NCBI RefSeq assembly: GCF_014237835.1 | Contig: NZ_JACJVI010000003.1 | Location: 124,001 to 188,000 of the forward strand | Direction: 5' to 3' | DNA length: 64,000 nucleotides | Source: Rhizobium sp. AQ_MP | GTDB lineage: Bacteria; Pseudomonadota; Alphaproteobacteria; Rhizobiales; Rhizobiaceae | Part shown: piece after piece, positions 21,790 to 30,289 of the stretch | Layout of the letters: every line of letters starts with the position of its first letter | Numbering within the stretch: the first letter of the stretch is position 1 | Position numbers and translations under genes: made by a program | The notes under the pieces: generated by a model | What the model was told of the DNA's origin: nothing | The model's input: only the letters and a program-made list of their open reading frames with translations | Databases searched by the model: none

Positions 21790-22662
21790 TCAATACGCCA
21801 TTTCGTAGCGCGTAGCAGCGGGTGCCTTGTCCGTCAGTGCGATTTTCAGCTTTTCCAGCGCCCGGGTTTCGATCTGGCGAACCCGCTCCTTCGAGATGCC
21901 GAGCTCGGCGCCGAGCTCCTCGAGGGTGGCACCGTCCTCCGTCAGGCGGCGGGCCTTGATAATGCGGCTTTCGCGCTCGTTGAGCCTATTCATCGCGTCC
22001 TTCAACCAGCCATTCCAGCGCTCCCCATCGATAATCGAGGAGACCTGCTCGTCCGGCAGAGCTTCGTCGCTTTCCAGCATATCGAGCTGTTCGGTGCCTT
22101 CGCCGTTGCGCCCTGCGACCGGGGTCTGCAGCGAGGCGTCGTTGGCGGAGAGGCGCGCGTCCATTGATTGCACGTCGGCAAGGCTCACGCCGAGCGCCGA
22201 GGCGATTTCCCGATGGATCGCCTGGTCGGACAGACGATTGTCGCCCTGGGCAAGCTTCGCGCGCAGGCGACGCAGGTTGAAGAACAGGGCCTTCTGGCTG
22301 GAGCTCGTGCCGCCGCGCACGATCGACCAGTTGCGAAGGATGTAATCCTGCATTGAGGCCCGGATCCACCAGCCGGCATAGGTCGAGAAGCGGACTTCGC
22401 GGCCTGGATCGAAGCGGGCGGCCGCCTCGAGAAGGCCGATGTAACCTTCCTGGATCAGGTCGTTGAGGGGAAGGCCGAAACCACGGAACTTGGACGCCAT
22501 GGCGATGACCAGACGCATATGCGCCTGGGCAATACGGTTGCGCGCGCCCTGGTCATCATGCTCCTTCCAGCGGATGGCGAGGTCGAGTTCCTCCTCGCGC
22601 TCCAGGTAGGGCTGTGACATGGCATACTTGATGATGTGTCTGTCAGCGGATGTGGCTTTCAT
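21790..22662 (-). CDS. rpoH2: RNA polymerase sigma factor RpoH2 (sigma-32 family)
   Basis: A 290-residue sigma-32 family factor. Region 2 (MRLVIAMASKFRGFGLPLNDLIQEGYIGLLEAAARFDP; RFSTYAGWWIRASMQDYILRNWSIVR) and region 4 (TLEELGAELGISKERVRQIETRALEKL) are clear, and the RpoH box appears as SSQKALFFNLRRL. Among rhizobia, the form with this divergent region and an EcfG-type promoter is RpoH2, which serves a general and photo-oxidative stress branch rather than classic heat shock. The start at 22662 (MKATSADRH) has GGAG upstream; a longer frame reads non-conserved residues. Confidence 0.9.
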   Translation of the reverse strand: MKATSADRHIIKYAMSQPYLEREEELDLAIRWKEHDDQGARNRIAQAHMRLVIAMASKFRGFGLPLNDLIQEGYIGLLEAAARFDPGREVRFSTYAGWWIRASMQDYILRNWSIVRGGTSSSQKALFFNLRRLRAKLAQGDNRLSDQAIHREIASALGVSLADVQSMDARLSANDASLQTPVAGRNGEGTEQLDMLESDEALPDEQVSSIIDGERWNGWLKDAMNRLNERESRIIKARRLTEDGATLEELGAELGISKERVRQIETRALEKLKIALTDKAPAATRYEMAY

Positions 22663-22728
22663 CGAACATCTCCATGGTCTCTCGGGACCGCTGGCCCTCG
22701 CAGGCCTATTTGCCGGCATTGCACCCTG

Positions 22729-22753
22729 AACGGCTGAGCCTCGGTCAGGTTCC
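22729..22753 (-). promoter_or_regulatory. EcfG/RpoE2-type promoter of rpoH2
   Basis: On the minus strand GGAAC (22753-22749) and CGTT (22732-22729) are 16 bases apart, the pattern of the alphaproteobacterial general stress sigma factor. It would start transcription near 22722, sixty bases before rpoH2. RpoE2 control of rpoH2 is established in Sinorhizobium meliloti. Confidence 0.75.
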
Positions 22754-22929
22754 AATGATGTCCGGCAAGGGCGGTGGTTGCGTCGCTCTCATCTGCTTGT
22801 CTGACCAATACTACGCGGCCCATGCGCCATCGGATTGCCGCAGGGGGTGCGACCTTCTGTCGAGCCGAGGCGATCACGGGGAAGTGAGAGAAAAGGCGGG
22901 TGAGCGCCACAACCAGAAGCCAGGAATGC

Positions 22930-22956
22930 AAAACGGCGCGGGTTACCCCGCGCCGT
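22930..22956 (-). terminator. Terminator of leuB
   Basis: CGGCGCGGG (22934-22942) pairs with the CCCGCGCCG arm ending at 22955. Reading the minus strand it is followed by TTTTG. It begins 26 bases after the leuB stop. Confidence 0.85.
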
Positions 22957-22981
22957 CGCTTGAAACTTCAGTTGGTGCGGC

Positions 22982-24094
<1,113 letters not shown>

Positions 24095-24282
24095 GGAAAC
24101 CCTCCACTCGAAAAAGAAGTCGCGGTGTCTTACGCGCGGGGCAGGGGCATTTCAAGCGAGATAGGCCGGAAACGGTACGGTTTGGCGCGCCTACCGAAGG
24201 GCAAGGGATGGTTGACCCTGAAGGTTTGGAGGTTCAAAACACGCCACACCTTCAGTATCCCTAGTCCCCTTTCGAGTGCCCC

Positions 24283-25215
24283 ATGCCGCTTTCTCCCCTT
24301 CACATCGAAACGCCACTTCTGCGCACCTCCGCCGACAACAGCAAAAGCGGCCTGCCGCTCTGGCTGAAACTCGACGCCCTGCAGCCATCCGGCAGCTTCA
24401 AGCTGCGCGGCGTCGGCCTTCTCTGCCAGCATGAAGTCGCCAAGGGCGCGCGCGAGATCTTCTGCGCCTCCGGCGGCAATGCCGGCATCGCGGCCGCCGT
24501 TGCCGGCAAGGCGCTCGGCGTGCCGGTGACGATCGTCGTGCCGGAAACCACATCCGCGGAGGTCCGCGCCCGGATTGCCGCAACCGGCGCCAATGTGCTG
24601 GTGCATGGCGCCGTCTTCGATGAGGCGAATGCCCATGCCGTCGCACTCGCCGCCGAACGCAAGGCCGCTTACGTCCACCCCTATGATCATCCGCTGCTCT
24701 GGGAAGGCCACGCGACCCTGATCGACGAGGTGGTCAAGGCCGGCGCCGAATTCGACTGCGTCGTCACCAGCGTCGGCGGAGGCGGGCTGCTCGCCGGTAT
24801 CGTCGAGGGCCTCAGGCGCAACGGGCTGCGCGAGATCCCCGTCATTGCCGTCGAGACGGAAGGGGCCGCCTCGCTCAACGCTGCCGTTCTCGCAAAGGAA
24901 CGCGTCACGCTACCGGCCATCACCTCGATTGCCAATTCGCTCGGTGCGCGCCAGGTCGCGCAACATGTTTTCGACCTACTGGGCCAGCATCCGATCGAAA
25001 GCGTTACGGTCACCGACGCTGAGGCGGTTGCGGCCTGCCTGAAGTTTGCCGATGCGCAGCGGATCCTCGTCGAGCCCGCCTGCGGTGCAGCACTCGCTGT
25101 GACCGATGTGCATGCCTATCGGCTGTCGCGTTTCAAGGCGCCGCTGATCGAGATCTGCGGCGGCATCGGCGTGTCGCTCGCAACGCTGGAAGCCTGGCGG
25201 GCTCGATTCTTTTGA
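24283..25215 (+). CDS. PLP-dependent serine/threonine dehydratase-like enzyme
   Basis: A 310-residue fold-type II PLP enzyme. The PLP lysine lies in LDALQPSGSFKLRG, the phosphate-binding loop is SGGNAGIAAA, and a glycine-rich loop SVGGGGLLAGI and the C-terminal EICGG segment complete the cofactor site. There is no ACT regulatory domain, so it resembles catabolic L-serine/L-threonine dehydratases (SDS/SDSL) or related deaminases more than IlvA. Its location between leuB and leuD may be chance; threonine deamination would supply 2-oxobutyrate. Specificity cannot be read from sequence. Confidence 0.85.
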   Translation: MPLSPLHIETPLLRTSADNSKSGLPLWLKLDALQPSGSFKLRGVGLLCQHEVAKGAREIFCASGGNAGIAAAVAGKALGVPVTIVVPETTSAEVRARIAATGANVLVHGAVFDEANAHAVALAAERKAAYVHPYDHPLLWEGHATLIDEVVKAGAEFDCVVTSVGGGGLLAGIVEGLRRNGLREIPVIAVETEGAASLNAAVLAKERVTLPAITSIANSLGARQVAQHVFDLLGQHPIESVTVTDAEAVAACLKFADAQRILVEPACGAALAVTDVHAYRLSRFKAPLIEICGGIGVSLATLEAWRARFF

Positions 25216-25223
25216 GGCCAACG

Positions 25224-25248
25224 AAAAAGCCGGGCGTGAGCCCGGCTT
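25224..25248 (-). terminator. Terminator of leuD
   Basis: AAGCCGGGC (25227-25235) pairs perfectly with GCCCGGCTT (25240-25248); on the minus strand it runs into TTTTTCG. It lies 25 bases past the leuD stop and also faces the dehydratase gene tail to tail. Confidence 0.88.
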
Positions 25249-25273
25249 CATCACGTCAGTTTTCGAGCAAGCC

Positions 25274-25879
25274 TCAGGCCCAGGGGCGCTGGGCGGCGTT
25301 GGACTGCTCGAAGGTCGAGATGCTCGATGCCTTTTCGAGCGTCAGGCCGATGTCGTCGAGACCGTTCAGCAGGCAGTGGCGCTTGAAGGCGTCGATCTCG
25401 AAAGAAATCTTGCCGCCATCCGGGCCGGTGATTTCCTGGGCTTCCAGATCGACCGTCAGCACGGCATTGGAGCCGCGGGAGGCATCGTCCATCAGCTTGT
25501 CCAGATCGGACTGGCTGACAACGATCGGCAGGATGCCGTTCTTGAAGCAGTTGTTGTAGAAGATGTCGGCGAACGACGTGGAGATCACGCAGCGGATGCC
25601 GAAGTCGAGCAGGGCCCACGGTGCATGCTCGCGCGAGGAGCCGCAGCCGAAATTGTCGCCGGCCACGAGGATCTGGGCATTCCGGTAAGCCGGCTTGTTC
25701 AGAACGAAATCCGCGTTCTCCGAACCATCTTCCTTGTAGCGCGCCTCGGCGAACAGGCCGGTGCCGAGACCGGTGCGCTTGATGGTCTTCAGGTAATCCT
25801 TGGGGATGATCATGTCCGTGTCGATGTTGACGACCGGAAGCGGTGCCGCGACACCGGTGAGCTTTACGAACTTGTCCAT
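25274..25879 (-). CDS. leuD: 3-Isopropylmalate dehydratase small subunit LeuD
   Basis: A 201-residue swivel-domain subunit that, with LeuC, isomerises 2- to 3-isopropylmalate. It shows [16 protein letters not shown], the substrate-binding [17 protein letters not shown] and [16 protein letters not shown] segments. The protein starts [15 protein letters not shown] as in rhizobial homologues. LeuC is encoded 26 kb away at 51916, so the two subunits are not co-transcribed. Confidence 0.98.
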   Translation of the reverse strand: MDKFVKLTGVAAPLPVVNIDTDMIIPKDYLKTIKRTGLGTGLFAEARYKEDGSENADFVLNKPAYRNAQILVAGDNFGCGSSREHAPWALLDFGIRCVISTSFADIFYNNCFKNGILPIVVSQSDLDKLMDDASRGSNAVLTVDLEAQEITGPDGGKISFEIDAFKRHCLLNGLDDIGLTLEKASSISTFEQSNAAQRPWA

Positions 25880-25993
25880 CAGTCTGCCTTCGATCTGGCT
25901 AATGCGCGTTTGATGACCCGCCCATAGAGCAAAACCGGAATAATTTGAAGGAGAATCTTAGAAAGGCTCTTTCGGCGCTCTATGCGCAGCAAA

Positions 25994-26024
25994 TTCATCT
26001 CACCCGAATGTCGGATGAGATGAA
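25994..26024 (-). terminator. Possible terminator after the small membrane protein gene
   Basis: TTCATCTCA (25994-26002) pairs perfectly with TGAGATGAA (26016-26024); on the minus strand only TTTG follows. Lying 20 bases past the stop of the 26044-26280 gene it is well placed but has a short T run. Confidence 0.4.
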
Positions 26025-26043
26025 GGATCGCCCGGAGGTGGGA

Positions 26044-26280
26044 TCACAGATCGATGATCGTGCCCTTGCCGTCATTCCAGACGCGCACGTCATCGCGACG
26101 CTTCGCCTTGACGTAGACCGGAGCGCGCTTGGTCTTGCCCATCAGCATACGGGCGCCGAGCGTTACCGTCAGGAGCGCACCGACCACCAGCGTCAGCGAA
26201 ACCGCGAAAGCGGCAGCAAGACCGACAAAGGCGAGGCCAGCAAGGGCGTAAACGGCGGATCGAAGATTCTGCATGATCAT
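26044..26280 (-). CDS. Small inner-membrane protein, unknown function
   Basis: A 78-residue protein with a hydrophobic half (residues about 8-46: YALAGLAFVGLAAAFAVSLT then VVGALLTVTLGARM) that can form two spans, followed by a basic segment (KTKRAPVYVKAKRRDD) and the conserved-looking end VRVWNDGKGTIIDL. The hydrophobic-then-basic layout and codon use like its neighbours support a real gene. I recall similar short proteins in rhizobia but no function. The second ATG, six bases in, is an equally likely start. Confidence 0.65.
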   Translation of the reverse strand: MIMQNLRSAVYALAGLAFVGLAAAFAVSLTLVVGALLTVTLGARMLMGKTKRAPVYVKAKRRDDVRVWNDGKGTIIDL

Positions 26281-26384
26281 GTCCTTTCTCGATCACCAAG
26301 GTGGTCCTAATTCCCAGGCATTGCAAGGGCCTTTCACCCAATTGTCATCTTGCATGGCCGGGCAAAGCTTGCCAGAACTCGGCC

Positions 26385-27305
26385 ATGACGTCAGAGGCCT
26401 CCTCCTTCCGGGCACATCACCCGTCCCGTGTCCGCCGTTCAATCCTGACGGTTCCGGCGATCAACGACCGTGCGCTCGACAAGCTCACCAGCCTGGACTG
26501 CGATGCGGTCATCTTCGACCTGGAAGATTCCGTAGCCGAAGACCGCAAGGCGGATGCACGCGCCAACCTCCTGAATTTCCTGCGGGATAAGGACCTTGGC
26601 CACCGCGAGCGGATCATCAGGGTCAATGCTGCCGATACCGTATTCCATCTCGAGGATATGGCGCTTGTTCTGAATGTCCTGCCCGACGCCGTGCTGCTGC
26701 CGAAGGTCGAGGAGCCGGTGACGGTTCAGGACGTGGCGGATCTGCTCGGCGAGAGCGATGCGGCGGATGGTCTCAGGATCTGGGCGATGATCGAAACGCC
26801 GCGCGGCGTTCTCAATGCCGCGGCGATTGCCTCATCAGGGCGCACCAGCGACAGCCGGCTCGACGCCTTCGTCGTTGGACTCAACGATCTGCGCAAGGCG
26901 ACCGCCATTCCGGCAGCCCCCGGACGCACCTATCTCGTGCCCTATCTGATGCAGGTCGTGCTCGCTGCCCGCGCCTATGGGCTCGACGTGATCGACAGCG
27001 TGTCCAACGATTTTCGCGACCTCGAAGCCTTCTCGAACGAATGCGGGCAGGGCAGGGCCATGGGCTTTGACGGCAAGATGCTGATCCACCCGGCACAAAT
27101 CGAACCCGCCAATCGCCATTTCGGCCCCTCGGATGCCGCTGTCGCCGAGGCCCGTCTCGTGGTCGACGCCTTTTCCGACCCGGCCCATGCGGGCCTCAAT
27201 GTCATCAACATCGATGGGCGGATGATCGAACGCCTGCATGCCGAGGAGGCTGCCCGCCTTCTCGCCAAAGTCGCGCTGCTCACCGCCAGAAAGGACAAGC
27301 CATGA
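26385..27305 (+). CDS. HpcH/HpaI-type CoA ester lyase (CitE-like)
   Basis: A 306-residue TIM-barrel lyase of the citrate-lyase beta-chain family. RRSILTVPAINDRALDKL, CDAVIFDLEDSVAEDRK, the MIETPRG metal-site Glu, and GFDGKMLIHPAQIEPANRHF are the family blocks. Stand-alone CitE-like proteins cleave malyl-, citramalyl- or methylmalyl-CoA. The ATG at 26385 excludes an upstream non-conserved stretch. Its stop overlaps the ATG of a DUF1737 gene (ATGA), so the two are coupled. Exact substrate unknown. Confidence 0.85.
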   Translation: MTSEASSFRAHHPSRVRRSILTVPAINDRALDKLTSLDCDAVIFDLEDSVAEDRKADARANLLNFLRDKDLGHRERIIRVNAADTVFHLEDMALVLNVLPDAVLLPKVEEPVTVQDVADLLGESDAADGLRIWAMIETPRGVLNAAAIASSGRTSDSRLDAFVVGLNDLRKATAIPAAPGRTYLVPYLMQVVLAARAYGLDVIDSVSNDFRDLEAFSNECGQGRAMGFDGKMLIHPAQIEPANRHFGPSDAAVAEARLVVDAFSDPAHAGLNVINIDGRMIERLHAEEAARLLAKVALLTARKDKP

Positions 27306-27508
27306 AAGTCTATCGTTTCCTCACCGGCCCGGATGATTCGAGCTTCTGCCACCGCGTCACCGACGCGCTGAACAAGGGCTGGGAATTGCACGGCTCGCCG
27401 AGCCACACCTTCAACGCCGCCGAAAACCGCATGTATTGCGGCCAGGCCGTGGTGAAGACGGTGCATGGCAAGGACTATGATCCCAGCATGAAGCTGGGCG
27501 AGCAGTAG
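27302..27508 (+). CDS. DUF1737-family small protein
   Basis: A 68-residue soluble protein: MKVYRFLTGPDDSSFCHRVT, ALNKGWELHGSPSHTFNA, YCGQAVVK. This is the DUF1737 pattern (a YR-LTG start and LN-GW-L-GS core). It begins inside the stop of the CitE-like lyase and is probably co-translated with it. DUF1737 has no assigned role that I know; binding of a small ligand or of the lyase is a guess from coupling. Confidence 0.8.
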   Translation: MKVYRFLTGPDDSSFCHRVTDALNKGWELHGSPSHTFNAAENRMYCGQAVVKTVHGKDYDPSMKLGEQ

Positions 27509-27511
27509 CAT

Positions 27512-27706
27512 TTCTCCCCCCTTGCGGGGGAGAACGGAAAATCGAAGGTTTAGGCGAGCGCAAGCCGCCTAAACTTCAGATTTTCCAAGAGAGGGGCAGC
27601 GTTCCGCTGGTGCTCACCTGACCGAGCGCCCCTCTTGCGAAATCTGAGGTTTGGCCCTGATCGGGCCAATTCCTCGATTTCGCTTTCTCCCCCGCAAGGG
27701 GGGAGA
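27512..27706. repeat. Intergenic mosaic repeat, copy 1 (140-bp module with flanking C/G hairpins)
   Basis: The core 27536-27675 starts GGAAAATCGAAGG and ends GGGCCAATTCCTC. The same module occurs in reverse orientation at 28886-29025 with about a dozen differences over 140 bases. Each copy is flanked by CTCCCCC…GGGGGAG hairpins (here 27512-27533 and about 27686-27706). This composite structure is typical of rhizobial intergenic mosaic elements. It begins right after the DUF1737 stop. Confidence 0.8.
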
Positions 27707-27733
27707 TCGGGCTCCGCGCTTGCATCTCGGCGC

Positions 27734-27843
27734 CCTCATGCTGAGGTGCCCGCGAGAAGCGCGGGCCTCGAAGCATCCCTCTTTTTTCCGTACCTGTGGC
27801 CTCGTGCTTCGAGGCCGGGCAAGCCCGGCACCTCAGCATGAGG
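27734..27843. repeat. RIME-like palindromic intergenic element
   Basis: CCTCATGCTGAGGTGCC (27734-27750) is the exact reverse complement of GGCACCTCAGCATGAGG (27827-27843), with secondary pairing inside (GCGGGCCTCGAAGCA against TGCTTCGAGGCC). A ~110-bp palindrome with these arms matches what is known as the Rhizobium-specific intergenic mosaic element. Confidence 0.85.
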
Positions 27844-27920
27844 GGTGATCTGTTGCTGTCAAAAAGCGCAAGCTTCGCCATCGGTCGGGATCATCTCCCT
27901 CCGGTTCGGGTCATGCTTGC

Positions 27921-28474
27921 CCTCGGGTTAAGCCCGAGGATCGGACGAGGCGCCAGAAGCAACCTGTCTAAGTAAATATGTGGCTCCTTCCGGCGCCTCG
28001 TTCGGCGTTTTTTCCCGCTGCATGCGTCTCTCTGGCAAGGCGGCGACGGGCGTCGTGACGATCCTTCGATCCGTCCGACGTTCGACCGGGCGCGGGTCCG
28101 GCTTTGGCATCACCGTGAGATGACGCTTCAGCCTGGCCGGTGGCCCGGGAGGTTCCCGCCGGATGGTGCACCATTCCGACCGGGACCCTCGCCCGGGGGA
28201 TGGGGCTCTCGTCATTTGCGACCTCGGTCCTCATCCCCACCGTTTGTTTCGCCCCGCTGTCTGGATGTTCGCGACAGCGCGGGCGCCTTGTCTGTGTGCC
28301 TCTGAGGCACGTCCTTCCGATCAGGGTATCCAGGTTTTGGGACGCATCCGACCCCATCACCCTCGTCAAGCCCTTCGTCCGGAGGGAGACCGTTGCAGCG
28401 GGCCGGGACTTCAGGTCTGCGACAACCCTCCACCCCGGCGCCGGCCCCGCCTCGCCTGACATCGCATCGTCAGG
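27921..28474. other. Hairpin-rich GC segment of unknown nature
   Basis: Within 550 bases I see at least six stems: CCTCGGG/CCCGAGG (27921-27939); ACGAGGCGCC/GGCGCCTCGT with an added GAAG/CTTC (27945-28001), followed by TTTTTT at 28007-28012; a 54-base imperfect inverted repeat centred on TGGTGCACCA (28144-28197); CGCTGTC/GACAGCG (28255-28279); GTGCCTC/GAGGCAC (28296-28310); CCTGAC/GTCAGG (28455-28474). A 164-codon minus frame (27968-28462) and overlapping plus frames are open, but they lack ribosome sites and recognisable domains. A structured RNA, a compound repeat, or a relic are all possible; I do not recognise it. Confidence 0.45.
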
Positions 28475-28609
28475 TGTATCCGAGGGCGGGACAGCTTTGA
28501 GTCTAGGAGAGGAAAAATGGGCGGGGATGAAAAAACTTTGTTTTGTTGATTTTGTTAAGAGATTTGTGAAAGTCGTCCCCCCTTTTTTCGGGAGTTGGCG
28601 TCGAATTCG

Positions 28610-28735
28610 TGGCTTTGCCCCTCACCCTACCCTCTCCCCGCAGGCGGGGAGAGGGAGGCACGCGCGGTTGAGGTCTCGGACTTCTCCCCGCAGGCGGGGA
28701 GAAGGTGCCCGAAGGGCGGATGAGGGGCTGAAGTG
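28610..28735. repeat. REP-like hairpin pair
   Basis: Two near-identical hairpins, CTCTCCCCGC-agg-CGGGGAGAG (28631-28654) and CTTCTCCCCGC-agg-CGGGGAGAAG (28681-28704), sit inside the motif CCCTCACCCTACC … GGTGCCCGAAGGGCGGATGAGGGGC. This is a widespread proteobacterial intergenic repeat type, not a CRISPR: there are only two units and the outer sequences are part of the element. An AT-rich stretch (about 28525-28590) precedes it. Confidence 0.75.
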
Positions 28736-28767
28736 ATTGGGATGAGGGGCAAAGGCTGCAAGCGCGA

Positions 28768-29047
28768 CGCCCATCTCCCCCTTGGTGGGGGAGACTTCGG
28801 AGCGGTGGCCGAAGGCCAGAAATCGATCCCGTGAATCGATTTCAGCGAACGAAGGCCTGAGCGCGACGTCGCGCGAAGGCTGGAAGAGGAATTGGCCCGA
28901 TCAGGGCCAAACCTCAGATTTCGCAAGAGGGGGGCTCGGTGAGGTGAGTGCCAACGGAACTGTGCCCCTCTCCTGGAAAATCTGAAGTTTAGGCGGCTTA
29001 CACTCGCCTAAGCCTTCGATTTTCCGTCCTCCCCCGCATGGGGGGAG
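28768..29047. repeat. Intergenic mosaic repeat, copy 2 (inverted)
   Basis: The core 28886-29025 is the reverse complement of the module at 27536-27675, about 92% identical by eye. It is flanked by CTCCCCC hairpins at 28768-28790 and 29028-29047. Compared with copy 1 it carries an extra ~95 bases (28791-28885, including an AAATCGAT…ATCGATTT hairpin) between module and inner flank. It ends about 57 bases before the SAM-II aptamer of metA. Confidence 0.8.
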
Positions 29048-29103
29048 GGGCCCTCGCCTTCCCCATTGATTCGCGTCCCCGACAGGCGTAAAAGGCCACG
29101 TGT

Positions 29104-29158
29104 TCCGTGGTGATTTGGCCGGCCGGCTTGCAGCCACGTAAAATAAGTCGCTAAAGGG
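29104..29158 (+). promoter_or_regulatory. SAM-II riboswitch of metA
   Basis: CCGTGGTGATTTGGCC, then GGCTTGCAGCCACGT, then AAAATAAGTCGCTAAAGGG reproduce the SAM-II (metA motif) pseudoknot: CGTGG pairs with CCACG and the distal CGCTAAA segment closes the pseudoknot with the loop. SAM-II is confined largely to alphaproteobacteria and senses S-adenosylmethionine. It sits about 110 bases before metA, with a terminator between. Confidence 0.95.
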
Positions 29159-29187
29159 CCGAGGCGAGTTAACAAGACTTTCCGAGG

Positions 29188-29220
29188 ACCGGTGGCGATA
29201 GAAAAGCTGCCGGTGTTTTT
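29188..29220 (+). terminator. Intrinsic terminator between SAM-II and metA
   Basis: ACCGGTGGC (29188-29196) pairs with GCTGCCGGT (29206-29214; two wobbles) and is followed by GTTTTTG. Its place just after the aptamer suggests that SAM binding controls transcription elongation into metA. Confidence 0.65.
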
Positions 29221-29266
29221 GTTTCCGCGGTCTGGAGCCGCCGTGACAAGGAAAGTCGAGAGTCAA

Positions 29267-30196
29267 ATGCCGATCAGGATCCCCGATACGCTGCCCGCCT
29301 TTGAGACCCTCGTGCACGAGGGCGTGCGGGTCATGACCGAAACCGTGGCCATTCGCCAGGACATTCGCCCGCTGCAGATCGGCCTGCTCAACCTCATGCC
29401 CAACAAGATCAAGACCGAGGTGCAATTTGCCCGTCTGATCGGTGCATCGCCGCTGCAGGTGGAGCTGACGCTGGTGCGCGTCGGTGGCCACAAGGCCAAG
29501 AACACGCCGGAAGAGCATCTCCTCTCCTTCTACCAGACCTGGGACGAGGTGAAGGACCGCAAGTTCGACGGCTTCATCATCACCGGTGCGCCCGTGGAAA
29601 CGCTGCCCTTCGAGGAGGTCACCTACTGGCCGGAGCTGGAAGACATCCTGAACTGGACGGAGACCAACGTTCATTCGACCATGAATGTCTGCTGGGGCGG
29701 CATGGCGGCGATCTATCACTTCCATCGGGTGCCCAAACATCCGCTGAAGGAAAAGGCATTCGGCGTCTATCGCCACCGCAACCTAGCCCCGTCCTCGGTC
29801 TATCTCAACGGCTTCTCCGACGATTTCCAGGTGCCGGTGTCGCGCTGGACGGAAGTGCGCCGGGAAGACATCGAGAAGGTGCCGGATCTGAAGATCCTGC
29901 TGGAATCCGACGAGATGGGTGTCTGCCTGGTGCAGGAGAAGCGGGCAAACCGGCTCTATATGTTCAACCACGTCGAATACGACTCGACATCGCTGGGGGA
30001 CGAGTATTTCCGCGACAAATCGGCGGGGATCCCGATCAAGCTGCCGCACAATTATTTCCCGCACAATGACGACACGCTGACGCCGCTCAACCGCTGGCGC
30101 GGCCATGCGCATCTCCTGTTCGGCAACTGGATCAACGAGATCTACCAGATGACGCCCTATGATCTGAGTGAGATCGGCAAGGATCTGGCGGGCTGA
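29267..30196 (+). CDS. metA: Homoserine O-acyltransferase MetA
   Basis: A 309-residue acyltransferase that activates homoserine for methionine synthesis. [15 protein letters not shown] and [18 protein letters not shown] open the protein; the catalytic Cys is in [14 protein letters not shown] and the His/Glu of the triad in YMFNHVEYD. Despite the historic succinyltransferase name, many MetA proteins use acetyl-CoA; the acyl donor cannot be settled by eye. The ATG at 29267 follows AAGGAAAG; the upstream in-frame ATG lies inside the terminator. Controlled by a SAM-II riboswitch. Confidence 0.96.
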   Translation: MPIRIPDTLPAFETLVHEGVRVMTETVAIRQDIRPLQIGLLNLMPNKIKTEVQFARLIGASPLQVELTLVRVGGHKAKNTPEEHLLSFYQTWDEVKDRKFDGFIITGAPVETLPFEEVTYWPELEDILNWTETNVHSTMNVCWGGMAAIYHFHRVPKHPLKEKAFGVYRHRNLAPSSVYLNGFSDDFQVPVSRWTEVRREDIEKVPDLKILLESDEMGVCLVQEKRANRLYMFNHVEYDSTSLGDEYFRDKSAGIPIKLPHNYFPHNDDTLTPLNRWRGHAHLLFGNWINEIYQMTPYDLSEIGKDLAG

Positions 30197-30289
30197 CGGC
30201 GGTACGGGGACGGGAGCCGATTTTGTGAGGACAGGCGGGTTCCTCTATGACAGGATGCCGCCGCCGATGAACCGAGCCATTTTCGTCCG

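Noticed and set aside
27928..28012. tmRNA, 6S RNA or RNase P RNA at the hairpin-rich region
   Set aside because: None of the conserved cores (tRNA-like ends with a tag frame, 6S bubble, or GAGGAAAGUC-type P RNA motif) was found.
27968..28462. 164-codon minus-strand frame in the hairpin-rich segment
   Set aside because: No family resemblance, no ribosome site, overlapping open frames on both strands; kept only as a point to check.
28631..28704. CRISPR-like repeat pair
   Set aside because: Only two units, palindromic, and the sequences around them belong to a known REP-like element; no cas genes.
28140..28736. 198-codon plus-strand frame in the mosaic region
   Set aside because: It runs through the hairpin-rich segment, AT-rich spacer and REP-like repeats, which cannot be one protein; no ribosome site.
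29162..29180. Second CtrA site near metA (GTTAAC…TTTC)
   Set aside because: The second half lacks TTAA and the spacing is wrong.
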